This document shows positions 51,055 to 58,860 of a stretch of DNA of 64,000 bases, piece after piece (position 1 is the stretch's first letter; each line of letters opens with the position of its first letter). The notes under the pieces are model-generated. The model had not been told where the DNA came from and made no database searches. It was given only the letters and a program-made list of their open reading frames with translations. Source of the stretch: Actinophytocola algeriensis (lineage in GTDB: Bacteria; Actinomycetota; Actinomycetes; Mycobacteriales; Pseudonocardiaceae); the NCBI RefSeq assembly GCF_014203735.1, contig NZ_JACHJQ010000003.1:481326-545325 (forward strand). Direction: 5' to 3'. The translations under genes were made by a program, and so were the position numbers.

Positions 51055-51086
51055 GATGCTCGCTCCGCAAGCTCCGCTCAGTCACG
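51047..51086 (-). repeat. Single copy of 31-bp stop-SD-GTG module at gene junction
   Basis: On the minus strand CGTGACTGAGCGG..CTTGCGGAGCGAGCATCGTGACTGA fills the whole junction between two genes. The first TGA is the stop of the methyltransferase ending at 51078; GGAG is the ribosome-binding site; GTG is the start of the flippase-like gene. GCTTGC GGA GCGAGC inside it is an imperfect hairpin. It matches the tandem units at 29415-29507 in length and most bases. Confidence 0.85.
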
Positions 51087-51785
51087 CCAGATCAGCCCAG
51101 TGGTCGTCGGATAGGGCAGCGTCGGCGTGCCGCCCTTGAGCAGCTCGATGCGCAGGCCGGGCATGACCGAGATGACGTCCCAGTACCGCTTGCGCTTGAT
51201 GTTGTCGAACACGACGACACCGCCGTCGGCGAGGTGGTCGAGCGAGCGGCGGAACGCGTCGACCCTGGCGCGCCCGTCCACCACGATCAGGTCGAACGGC
51301 CCGCCGACCTCGTCGATCGTCGACACGTAGTCGCCGAAGTCGAGGTCGGTGTGCCCGACGCGACCGGAGCGCACGACGCTGTCGGCGGTGGCCGCGGTCG
51401 GCGCCACGGCGTGCAACTTCACGTTGCCGGGGGAGTCGGCCAGCATCCCGCGCACCGACTCCGCCCACCCGGTGTCGTGCTCGACGCTGTCGACCCGCGC
51501 GGCGCGCTTGGCGAGCCACAGGGTGCTCGCGCCCGCGCCGTACTCGAAGATCCGCGCTTCCGGCCGCTCGGACAGGAACTCGTCGACCCGCTCCATGGCC
51601 GGGTAGCTCCACCAGGCCATGTCCATGCGGACCATGTCGTTCGCGTCGAAGATCGAGAACAGCGTGCGGACGTGTCGCGCCTTCGGTGAGGCGCTGTTCT
51701 CCAGCTTGCCGAGCAGCCCGGTCTTCTCCGCCGCCTTGCGGAGGGTCTTCACGCCGGTCACGTATGCGCCACGCACGCCGCTCAT
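51078..51785 (-). CDS. Class I SAM methyltransferase (FkbM/CmcI-like)
   Basis: A 235-residue methyltransferase. Motif I is ARIFEYGAGASTLWLAKRA (near 77-95), then VDSVEHDTGWAESVRGML and GPFDLIVVDGRARVDAFRRSL, with GGVVVFDNIKRKRYWDV. The pattern resembles small O-methyltransferases of sugar pathways. ATG 51785 overlaps the GT2 stop by ATGA. Ends in IWRD, where the last codons are contributed by the 31-bp repeat. Confidence 0.85.
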   Translation of the reverse strand: MSGVRGAYVTGVKTLRKAAEKTGLLGKLENSASPKARHVRTLFSIFDANDMVRMDMAWWSYPAMERVDEFLSERPEARIFEYGAGASTLWLAKRAARVDSVEHDTGWAESVRGMLADSPGNVKLHAVAPTAATADSVVRSGRVGHTDLDFGDYVSTIDEVGGPFDLIVVDGRARVDAFRRSLDHLADGGVVVFDNIKRKRYWDVISVMPGLRIELLKGGTPTLPYPTTTGLIWRD

Positions 51786-52786
51786 GCTTCAACCTTCTCG
51801 GAAACCTTGACCTCCGCGTCGCGGGCGGTCGGCTCGGCAGGGGTTCGTTCCCGGATGAGATCGGTGGCTTCTCGCCGGTTCGCGGTTCGGTGCAGCACGA
51901 TCTCGGCGATCAACCCGATCGAGATCAGCTGCACACCGAGGATGACCAGCAGGATGCCGAGCATCAGCAGCGGCCGGTCCCCGATCGCCTGACCGCCGAA
52001 CAGCTTCACGATGGTCAGGTAGGCCAGCGTCAGGAAGCCGATGAACGCGGACAGCAGGCCGATCCCGCCGAACAGGTGCGCGGGACGGCGGCCGTACTTG
52101 GTGATCGTCATGACCGTCAGCAGGTCGATGGCGCCGCGAACGTACCGCTCGAAGCCGTACTTCGACTTGCCGTGCTCACGCGGCCGGTGGTTGACCGGCA
52201 GCTCACGGACCTTGTAGCCGGTCTGGTGCGCGAGCGCCGGGATGTAGCGGTGCAGCTCGCCGTACAGCGGCACCCGCCGGTACACCTCGGTCCGCGCCGC
52301 CTTGAGCCCGCAGTTGTGGTCGTTGATCTTCAGGCCGGTCATGACGTTGGTCATCATGTTGAAGAACTTCGACGGGATCCGCTTGCCCAGCGGGTCCTTG
52401 CGGTCCGCCTTGTGCCCGGAGACCAGGTCGGCGCCGTCGTCCAGCTCGGCGAGCAGGCGCGGCACCTCGGCCGGGTCGTCCTGCAGGTCGGCGTCCATCG
52501 TGACGACCCGCTCGCCGCGGGCCTCGTCGACGGCCGCGGCCAGTGCGGCGGCCTTGCCGAAGTTGCGGCGGAACCGGATGGCGCGCACGCGCGGGTTGTC
52601 CTCGGCGAGCCGCGACATGACGTCCCAGCTGGAGTCCGTGCTGCCGTCGTCGACGAAGATGACCTCGTACTCGGTGTCCAGAGGCTTGAACGCCTCGTCG
52701 ATCTGGCCGACCAACGTGGCCAGTGTCGCCTCTTCGTCCTTGACCGGGATCAGGACGCTGACCTGGGGCTCTGGCACTGTCTCCAT
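51782..52786 (-). CDS. Polyprenyl-phosphate glycosyltransferase (GtrB/DPM1-type GT2)
   Basis: A 334-residue GT2. The catalytic domain reads VSVLIPVKDEEATL, IFVDDGSTDSSWDVM, RNFGKAAALAAAVDEA and MDADLQDDP (metal DxD near 96). Two C-terminal TM helices (about 240-300: HLFGGIGLLSAFIGFLTLAY; LLMLGILLVILGVQLISIGL) are the type I dolichol-phosphate-sugar synthase arrangement. It makes a polyprenyl-phosphate sugar donor for outside-facing GT-C enzymes. ATG 52786; GTG 52792 overlapping the previous stop (GTGA) is an alternative. Confidence 0.9.
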   Translation of the reverse strand: METVPEPQVSVLIPVKDEEATLATLVGQIDEAFKPLDTEYEVIFVDDGSTDSSWDVMSRLAEDNPRVRAIRFRRNFGKAAALAAAVDEARGERVVTMDADLQDDPAEVPRLLAELDDGADLVSGHKADRKDPLGKRIPSKFFNMMTNVMTGLKINDHNCGLKAARTEVYRRVPLYGELHRYIPALAHQTGYKVRELPVNHRPREHGKSKYGFERYVRGAIDLLTVMTITKYGRRPAHLFGGIGLLSAFIGFLTLAYLTIVKLFGGQAIGDRPLLMLGILLVILGVQLISIGLIAEIVLHRTANRREATDLIRERTPAEPTARDAEVKVSEKVEA

Positions 52787-52788
52787 AC

Positions 52789-54534
52789 TCACTTCTGGTC
52801 CTCGTCGTCCGGAACTTCCGCCGGCATCCAGCGCTTCGCGCCGCTCTCCAGGATCACCACGACCCGGAGGTCGTCCTCGTCCGGTCCCACCATGCCGAAA
52901 CCGGTGTCCGCGTTGATGCCCAGGTACTGCTGGGCGATGTCCGAACGCACCCGGTCGCTGACGCCGCCGCCCACGACCTTGTCCGAGGAGTCGACAAGGA
53001 CGGTACAGCGCACCGGGTCCTTCACTCCCGTCGCCCATCCCCACACGAGGCGTGACCCCGGCTTCTCCTCCACCAGGTCGACCACCCCGGCCGGCGAGGC
53101 GGGGGTGCGGCCACCGGTCGGGAAGCCGATCTCCTCGACGCCGCTCATGTCGATGGTGTCGCCCAGTTCCGGGCCACCGCAGCCGAGCGTGAAGTCGTCG
53201 TTGAACGGGTAGTGGCCCAGCGCCTCGAGCCGCGGCACCAGTTGGTGGCCCTCCGGCGGCAGCGCCCACCCGAACGCGTTGAGGTAGCCGGCCCGCAGCG
53301 CCACCGACTTGATCTCGTGGTCGGCGTTCTCGGCCCGCACGGTGTCGGCGGTCGGCACGCCGAGCGCGAAGCCCGTGACGCCGGCGACCGCGAAGGCGAC
53401 GGCGATCTTGCGCCAGTGCCGCGCGGCGAAGGAGTGGACGACGGTGCCGATGATGACCAGCAGCGGCAGCGAGACCAGCACGGACACCGACGTGTACCGG
53501 CTGTGCTGGCTGTAGTCGAGGCCGAAGTCGATGCGCGAGACCGCGATCATCGCCGAACCGAAGAACCCGTGGCAGCCCAGCCCCCACCAGAACCGCAGCT
53601 CAGGGGCCTTGGCCGCCTTCACCGTCGCCATCGTGGCGTACCCGGCGACGATCACCGCACCCGCGAACACCGCCATGCCGGTGTTGTTCGCGGTCCAGAC
53701 CTTCCCGATGACCGCGAACAGGCCGTAGATGGCGGTGCCGATGTCGCTCTCGGTGCCGGACCCGGCCGCGTTGTGGTTGACCGACATCCAGCCGACGACG
53801 ATCACCGCGCCCAGCGCGAGCGGCAGGACCCGCCGCCACACGGGCTCCTTGCGCAGGATCGCGACCAGCGCGAGCGACGGCCACACGGCGAACGCGGTGC
53901 CGTAGGTGATGCTGCCGAGCAGCGCCATGCCCCACGCGGGCCACCACTTGCCCTTGACCGCGAACAGCAGCGCGCCGACCGAGATCAGGTTCGCGGTCAG
54001 CCAGGCGGCGCCGCTCATCGCGTGGGTGAAGTTGTGCAGCCCGTGCAGGCTGAAGATCAGCGCGGACGACGCGAGCACGATCGACGCGCGCACCACGACC
54101 GGCAGCGACCTCGGGATCGCGAACCGGATCAGCACCACGGTCGCGAGCGCGATGAGGATGTCCAGGTAGCCCAGGATCCGCTGGTCGCCGCCGAAGATCG
54201 TCGCGTCGCCGTAGTACAGCATCGACGGCACCGCGATCAGGTGCTCGTTGGACGCTTTCCACAGGCCGCCGAAGTTGAGCGACCCGTCCAGGCTCACGAA
54301 CCGGACCAGCGCGTACCAGTAGTCGACGAAGTGCAGCTCCGGCGCTCTCGCCACCTCGATGGTCATCGCGGCGGCCGGGACCAGCGCGAGGAACTCGATG
54401 AGGCGCGCGAGCCAGCGGGTCGTGGCGAAGCGCTCCAGCTTCTGCCACCAGGTGCCGGCGGTTGCCGGTGCCTCGCCGGCGCGTTCCTCGGGCGCCGAAT
54501 CCGGCTCCGACTTGTCCGTCACCGTGCTCGTCAC
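52789..54534 (-). CDS. GT-C-like polytopic membrane protein
   Basis: A 581-residue protein with about ten TM helices (60-430) and an extracytoplasmic C-terminal domain. The first outer loop has APELHFVDYWYALVRFVS and then ASNEHLIAVPSMLYYGD, where acidic residues could be the GT-C catalytic base. C-terminal segment: DDFTLGCGGPELGDT, LVWGWATG, VILESGAKRWMP. GTG 54534 with GGAGG 8 nt upstream. Paralogue of 54630-56339. Probably adds a sugar from a polyprenyl-phosphate donor made by the GtrB-like neighbour (inference). Confidence 0.75.
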   Translation of the reverse strand: MTSTVTDKSEPDSAPEERAGEAPATAGTWWQKLERFATTRWLARLIEFLALVPAAAMTIEVARAPELHFVDYWYALVRFVSLDGSLNFGGLWKASNEHLIAVPSMLYYGDATIFGGDQRILGYLDILIALATVVLIRFAIPRSLPVVVRASIVLASSALIFSLHGLHNFTHAMSGAAWLTANLISVGALLFAVKGKWWPAWGMALLGSITYGTAFAVWPSLALVAILRKEPVWRRVLPLALGAVIVVGWMSVNHNAAGSGTESDIGTAIYGLFAVIGKVWTANNTGMAVFAGAVIVAGYATMATVKAAKAPELRFWWGLGCHGFFGSAMIAVSRIDFGLDYSQHSRYTSVSVLVSLPLLVIIGTVVHSFAARHWRKIAVAFAVAGVTGFALGVPTADTVRAENADHEIKSVALRAGYLNAFGWALPPEGHQLVPRLEALGHYPFNDDFTLGCGGPELGDTIDMSGVEEIGFPTGGRTPASPAGVVDLVEEKPGSRLVWGWATGVKDPVRCTVLVDSSDKVVGGGVSDRVRSDIAQQYLGINADTGFGMVGPDEDDLRVVVILESGAKRWMPAEVPDDEDQK

Positions 54535-54629
54535 GTCACATTCCTCCGCGCCGGGTCCACGCCGTCCAGCCTGTCAAAGTCCGGCAACAGGGCGACGCGC
54601 GGCCCGTCACTGTCGATTATTGCTGTCGA

Positions 54630-56339
54630 TTAATCGGGAGGTTCCCCCTCGACTGCCTTCCCCGGGAGCCACAGCATCCGGCCGCTGTCCAGGACGATGA
54701 CCACCCGACCAGCCGGATCGGTTGGCGCGATCACCGCGAATCCCGTGTCGGACGGCGCCCACTCGAGCAGGCTCTGCACGTCCGGCCTGGCCAGATGGTA
54801 CTGGCCGCCGCCGGTCACCTCGCCCCTGGCGTCGGTGAACAGGACGCATCGGACATCCTCGCGGCCGTCCGTGGCCCACCCGCGCAGCAGTGTCGTGTCG
54901 CCTCGGGTCTCGCTCGCGTCGACCGCGCCGGTCGGTCCCGGCTCGTCCTCGTCGGGGGCGAGCATGGGCCGCATGTCGGACAGTTTCAGCCGGTCGCCCA
55001 GCTCCGGGCCGCCGCAGCCGATGGTGAAGTCGTCGGTGTACGGGTAGTGGTCCAGCGCCGCCAGCCTGCCCGCGAGCTGGTCCGTTGGCGGGAAGCCGTA
55101 CCAGAACCGGTCGTCCAGCTGGGCGCGCAGCGCGACCGCGCGCAGGGGGACGTCGGTGAGCGCTTCCCGGACCACCGCCACCATCGGCGCGCCGAGCGTG
55201 AACCCGACGAGCCCGATCGCGACGGACACGACCGCGAACCGGGGCGCGTTCCTCGGCGACCGGCGGAACGCGACGGTCGCGACGACCACCAGCAGCGGCA
55301 CCGAGGTGAGCACCGACAGCGACGTGTAGCGGCTGGCCAGGCCGATGTCGGTACCGAAGTCGACGCGGGCGGTCGCGATCATCCCGCACGCCAGCACCCC
55401 GTAGCAGGCGACCGCCCACCAGAACCACAACCGCCCCGCCCGTGCGGACGGCACGGTCAGCAGCGCGGCGAGCCCGCAGAGGATGGCCCCGCCCGCGATC
55501 GCCGCGAGATCGGCGGACCGGCCCGTCCACACGTGCCCGATGAGGGTGAGGAACGCGTACAGCAGGCTGCCGATGTCGTTCGCGGGGTCCTTGCCCGGCA
55601 CGACGCTCGGGCGCATGGTCAGCCACACGGCGACCACCGCGGCGCCGATGACGAGCGTCGCGATCCGGCGCCACCACCGTTCCCGGTGCATGCACGCCAG
55701 CAGGAACAGCGCGGGCCACACGGCGAACCCGGTGCCGTAGCTCGCGCACGCCAGCACGCCCACCAGCCACGCGAGGAGCCATCGCCGCTTCCTCGCGAGC
55801 AACAGCGACCCGACCACCAGCATGTTCGCGGTGAGCCACGCCGCGCCGCTCATGCCGAGCGCGAAGTTGTGGATGCCGTGCAGGCTGAACACCAGTGCGG
55901 ACATCGCCACGACCAGCCCGGCGCGGAGTACGACGGGCAGCACCTTGGGCAGCGCGGACCGCAGCATCAGGATCGTGAGCACGGCGATCACGATCGTGAG
56001 GTAGCCGAGCATGCGGTTGTCGCCGCCGAACAGCTTCGCGTCGGCCCAGTAGAAGAACGACGGGATGATCAGCGGGTGCTCGTTCTGGAGGTCCCAGACG
56101 CCGTCGATGTTGTAGCTGCCGTCGGGGTTGGTGATCCGCAGCAGCACCGACCAGTAGTCCAGCAGCTGTAGCCGGGGGGACGCGGCGACCTCGAACGCCA
56201 TCGCGAGCGCGGGCAGCACCGCGAGGAGCTCGACGCCGAATGCGAGCCGCCGGTCGGCCATCCACTGGCGCACGGGTGCGTAGCCGGTGCCGTGTTCCTG
56301 CCCGGCCCACGTGTCGTACCCGACCCCGTCCGTCCGCAC
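54630..56339 (-). CDS. GT-C-like polytopic membrane protein (paralogue)
   Basis: A 569-residue protein with the same layout as 52789-54534: about ten TM helices, first outer loop SPRLQLLDYWSVLLRITN and LQNEHPLIIPSFFYWAD, and a C-terminal domain with DDFTIGCGGPELGDR, TTLLRGWATDG and IVLDSGRMLWLP. GTG 56339 immediately follows the stop of the AlgJ-like gene (TAG then GTG). The 95-bp gap to the next gene has no obvious feature. Confidence 0.75.
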   Translation of the reverse strand: MRTDGVGYDTWAGQEHGTGYAPVRQWMADRRLAFGVELLAVLPALAMAFEVAASPRLQLLDYWSVLLRITNPDGSYNIDGVWDLQNEHPLIIPSFFYWADAKLFGGDNRMLGYLTIVIAVLTILMLRSALPKVLPVVLRAGLVVAMSALVFSLHGIHNFALGMSGAAWLTANMLVVGSLLLARKRRWLLAWLVGVLACASYGTGFAVWPALFLLACMHRERWWRRIATLVIGAAVVAVWLTMRPSVVPGKDPANDIGSLLYAFLTLIGHVWTGRSADLAAIAGGAILCGLAALLTVPSARAGRLWFWWAVACYGVLACGMIATARVDFGTDIGLASRYTSLSVLTSVPLLVVVATVAFRRSPRNAPRFAVVSVAIGLVGFTLGAPMVAVVREALTDVPLRAVALRAQLDDRFWYGFPPTDQLAGRLAALDHYPYTDDFTIGCGGPELGDRLKLSDMRPMLAPDEDEPGPTGAVDASETRGDTTLLRGWATDGREDVRCVLFTDARGEVTGGGQYHLARPDVQSLLEWAPSDTGFAVIAPTDPAGRVVIVLDSGRMLWLPGKAVEGEPPD

Positions 56340-57659
56340 CTAACGAACCGGGTGTTTCTGCAGCTCTTGGTCGAGCCGGTCGAGGAAGCTCTGGTCGAGC
56401 AGGTCGATGACACCGGCCGCGACGTTCCGCTCGACGACCTCGAGCACGACGATCTCGGCGTCCCGGATCGTGCCGACCACCTCGTCCGGGCGGTTGCCCG
56501 CCGAGCGGTAGTACTGCATGGTCAGGTCGGCGAACGCGGCGGGCAGGTAGCCGGACGCGTTCACGAGGAACGAGTCGCCCAGCACCGCCGTCGGCGCGTA
56601 CACCATGCCGGGCAGGTCCTTGGAGTCGTAGTGCTTCGGCTCGACCATGTCGACGATGTTCTTGCGCGCCCGGTCGTAGCGCCCGTCCGGCTTGAACCGG
56701 TAGTTGGTGACGTTGTTCTCGCCCTTCTGCCCGATCAGCCTCGGCAGGTCCGCGGTCACCTTGTCCCTGCTCTTGACCTGGATGCGCCAGTCGTCGGCGA
56801 CCTCCGGCTTCACCTCGAGCGCGACGCCCTTCACCATTTCGAGGGCGCCTTCCGCGGTCCAGTGGGTGTCGAGCGGGTAGTACATGGGCTTGTCGTGGCG
56901 CTCCGCGGCGGCGGCGAGGCGGGGCCGCATGTCGAGCCCGCCGGCGACCGCGATGGACTGCTGCCACAGCTCGGGTGTGACCGGCGCGGCGCAGTCCTTG
57001 CCGGGGTAGGTCTCGGGCAGGTGCTCGGGCACCATCGTGGTCTTGTCCGGCACGAGGACCAGCACGAACTCCCGTCCGGACCGCTCGACCACGTCCCGCA
57101 GCTTGGCGAGCTGGCCGATGGTCTGCGCCAGCGGTTTCGTCGGCCGGCACTTGGACAGGGCGTCGGAGCCGTAGTAGAGCCAGCCGTCCTCGCCCTCCAC
57201 GACCGTCCGGAACCCGGCCTGCTCCTGCCCGTCGGACGGCCCCTGGACGGGGGTGTCCTCCTCGTCGCCGGGCTTCGTGTCCTGCTCACCTGGCGTGCCG
57301 GGCAGGGGTCCGGTCGGCGTGCCGCCGCCCTGGTCGAACGGCGCGGGCTCACCGAAGAAGGTGCGGCTGACCCAGTCGGCGGCGCTGATGGCCTCCTCGC
57401 GGAACACGAGGTTGTCGGTGGCCCAGCCCTCCATGCCGGTGAACAGCCCCCAGCCGTCGCTGACGCTGGGGAAGCTCGCGAGCTCGTGGTTCTCGATCTC
57501 GCTCGGCCGCATGCCGAACACCCACATGAGCGTCGGCGTCGCGAGGAAGACCAGCGCGCTGATCAGCGCCGTGAGCTGCCGCTTGCCGTGCCGGGGCCGG
57601 TGCAGGGAGTGCTCCCTGGGCAGCCACGCCTCGTGGACGGGTGGCAGCTCGATGGTCAC
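56340..57659 (-). CDS. AlgJ/AlgX-like SGNH polysaccharide O-acetyltransferase
   Basis: A 439-residue membrane-anchored SGNH protein. Single TM helix near 28-50 (LTALISALVFLATPTLMWVFG), then an extracytoplasmic domain. Catalytic motifs of ALGX/ALGJ proteins: DTHW (264-267) and VLGDSF (359-364, nucleophile Ser363). GWLYYGSD (159-167) is the usual N-terminal strand. A Pro/Gly/Asp-rich linker (105-147) is inserted. It would O-acetylate a surface glycan outside the cell, using acyl groups delivered by an AT3 or MBOAT membrane partner. GTG 57659; no clear Shine-Dalgarno, so possibly leaderless. Confidence 0.85.
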   Translation of the reverse strand: MTIELPPVHEAWLPREHSLHRPRHGKRQLTALISALVFLATPTLMWVFGMRPSEIENHELASFPSVSDGWGLFTGMEGWATDNLVFREEAISAADWVSRTFFGEPAPFDQGGGTPTGPLPGTPGEQDTKPGDEEDTPVQGPSDGQEQAGFRTVVEGEDGWLYYGSDALSKCRPTKPLAQTIGQLAKLRDVVERSGREFVLVLVPDKTTMVPEHLPETYPGKDCAAPVTPELWQQSIAVAGGLDMRPRLAAAAERHDKPMYYPLDTHWTAEGALEMVKGVALEVKPEVADDWRIQVKSRDKVTADLPRLIGQKGENNVTNYRFKPDGRYDRARKNIVDMVEPKHYDSKDLPGMVYAPTAVLGDSFLVNASGYLPAAFADLTMQYYRSAGNRPDEVVGTIRDAEIVVLEVVERNVAAGVIDLLDQSFLDRLDQELQKHPVR

Positions 57660-57678
57660 AGGTGCACGTTAACGGGTC

Positions 57679-58023
57679 TCACGTCGCGGGGTGTTCAGGT
57701 TCCGGTTTGTCGGCGATCGAGGCGTTGACCACAGTGGTCTTGTCCTGTGTCCCCACGATCTGGGTCATCTCCCCGGATGGCGCCTCCCAGGCGGCGGACA
57801 CGGGAATGTGCACCTTGGGCTTGTCGGCGGCCGGTTCCCCGGCCTGTTCGGCATCTGCCGGTCGTGTGTCTGCCGGTCGTGTGTCTGCCGGTTGGGTGTC
57901 TGCCGCCGCCTCCGCATCCGCCTCGGCGAGGATCTCCTCGCTCGTCTTCCGGTAGTCGTTCGTCGAGATCTCCCCGGCCGCCAGCCGCTCACCGAGTTCC
58001 CGAAGCCGCTCCTGCCAGCTCAT
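57679..58023 (-). CDS. Short SHOCT-like protein, first gene of glycan cluster
   Basis: A 114-residue soluble protein. Residues 1-32 match the N termini of 41060 and 42282: SWQERLRELGERLAAGEIS then TNDYRKTSEEIL. A repeat (ADTRP) follows, then HIPVSAAWEAPSGEMTQIVG with a TQIV motif and KTTVV. It has no TM helix or envelope domain. ATG 58023; GGAGG lies 18 nt upstream. Ends 19 bp before the AlgJ-like start, so probably co-transcribed. Divergent from the small XRE-like gene. Confidence 0.7.
   Translation of the reverse strand: MSWQERLRELGERLAAGEISTNDYRKTSEEILAEADAEAAADTQPADTRPADTRPADAEQAGEPAADKPKVHIPVSAAWEAPSGEMTQIVGTQDKTTVVNASIADKPEPEHPAT
57855..57905 (-). repeat. 15-bp tandem repeat, 3.4 copies, coding
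   Basis: CTGCCGGTCGTGTGT is repeated at 57855-57869 and 57870-57884, with a variant at 57885-57899 and a partial unit. Translated on the minus strand it gives Ala-Asp-Thr-Arg/Gln-Pro units in the disordered part of the SHOCT-like protein. Such microsatellite-like units change copy number readily without breaking the frame. Confidence 0.8.
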
Positions 58024-58060
58024 GCCCCAGTTCGTATCACGGCCTCCGTAAAGTGGCGCC

Positions 58061-58294
58061 ATGGCGAACACGAGTGGTTGGTTCGAACCGGCGACGGACA
58101 AGGCCCGCCAAGAGGCCGAGGACTGCGGCAGGCTGGTGGAGATCGTCCGCAACGAGGAGGGCCTGACCCGCGCACAGCTGGCGTCGGCCGCGGACGTGCC
58201 GGAGGAGGACGTAACCCTCTTCGAGTCCGGCCGCGTCTCCCCGGTCGAACCGATGCTGACCACCCTCCTGCGCGCGATGGGCCGCACCGCCTGA
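58061..58294 (+). CDS. Small XRE-like helix-turn-helix protein
   Basis: A 77-residue product. CGRLVEIVRNEEGLTRAQLA then SAADVPEEDVTLFESGRVSP is an XRE/Cro-like HTH. N-terminal WFEPATDKARQEAED precedes it. No other domain. ATG 58061, divergent from the glycan cluster promoter (37-bp gap), so it may regulate that cluster. A near relative with an in-frame stop follows at 58352. Confidence 0.7.
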   Translation: MANTSGWFEPATDKARQEAEDCGRLVEIVRNEEGLTRAQLASAADVPEEDVTLFESGRVSPVEPMLTTLLRAMGRTA

Positions 58295-58351
58295 CGTCCC
58301 TCACCGGGTGACCCTGGCGTAGTTGATCGTGCGGGTGGTGGAATGCGCGCC

Positions 58352-58594
58352 ATGAGCACGACCTGGTTCAACGCGGTCGACGTGACCGAAGCGCAGCGCG
58401 CCCGCTGGGACGCGGAGGACAACGGCCGCCTCGTTTAGTCCATGCGTGAAGACCTCGGCTGGACGCGCACCCGGCTGTCGAAACTCGCGGGCACGTCACA
58501 CGCGGAGCTGGCGAGTTTCGAGATGGGCCGGACCGTCCCCGCGCAACCGCTGCTGGTCCGGTACCTGAACGCGATGGGCTACGGCCCGCGTTAG
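58352..58594 (+). pseudogene. Tandem XRE-like paralogue with in-frame amber codon
   Basis: From ATG 58352 the frame reads STTWFNAVDVTEAQRARWD and AEDNGRLV, then TAG (58436-58438), then SMREDLGWTRTRLSKLAGTS, HAELASFEMGRTVPAQPLL up to TAG 58592-58594. Aligned with the gene at 58061 the reading is continuous across the stop (GRLVEIVRNEEGLTRAQLA against GRLV-stop-SMREDLGWTRTRLS). A single base change explains it. ATG 58442 just after the stop could give a 50-residue HTH fragment, but without a good ribosome-binding site. Confidence 0.75.
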
Positions 58595-58601
58595 GAAAGA
58601 G

Positions 58602-58677
58602 TGGAGCGGACGACGGGATTCGAACCCGCGACCCTCACCTTGGCAAGGTGATGCGCTACCAGCTGCGCCACGTCCGC
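58602..58677 (-). tRNA. tRNA-Gly (anticodon GCC)
   Basis: On the minus strand the acceptor stem GCGGACG (58671-58677) pairs with CGTCCGC (58606-58612). D arm GCGC...GCGC, anticodon arm TCACC-TTGCCAA-GGTGA, T arm GCGGG-TTCGAAT-CCCGT. The anticodon GCC reads GGC/GGT glycine codons. Discriminator T at 58605; the CCA end is encoded (58602-58604). No integrated element or att duplication seen next to it. Confidence 0.95.
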
Positions 58678-58860
58678 AATGCCGGAAAGCATACCTCAGG
58701 GCCTTAACACCTTTGGCATGGGGCTGTTCGGCACAGCGACCTGGACTGGTTGGCCTAATACCTTCGTCGGTATCGCCTTCACGTTCTTAACGTTTGCCGT
58801 CCACTCGAAACGGTGTGTGGCAGATTTGGCGAATCCCGTGGCGGTCGGGATGGAGGTGTC

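Noticed and set aside
51047-51086. IS or MITE remnant
   Set aside because: No terminal inverted repeats or target duplication beyond the unit period; it fits a gene-junction module better.
33155-58023. Classical antibiotic biosynthetic cluster
   Set aside because: No PKS, NRPS, terpene or RiPP genes; content is glycan assembly and modification.
58602-58677. Integration site of a mobile element at tRNA-Gly
   Set aside because: No integrase, no repeated tRNA 3' end and no foreign-looking genes on either side.
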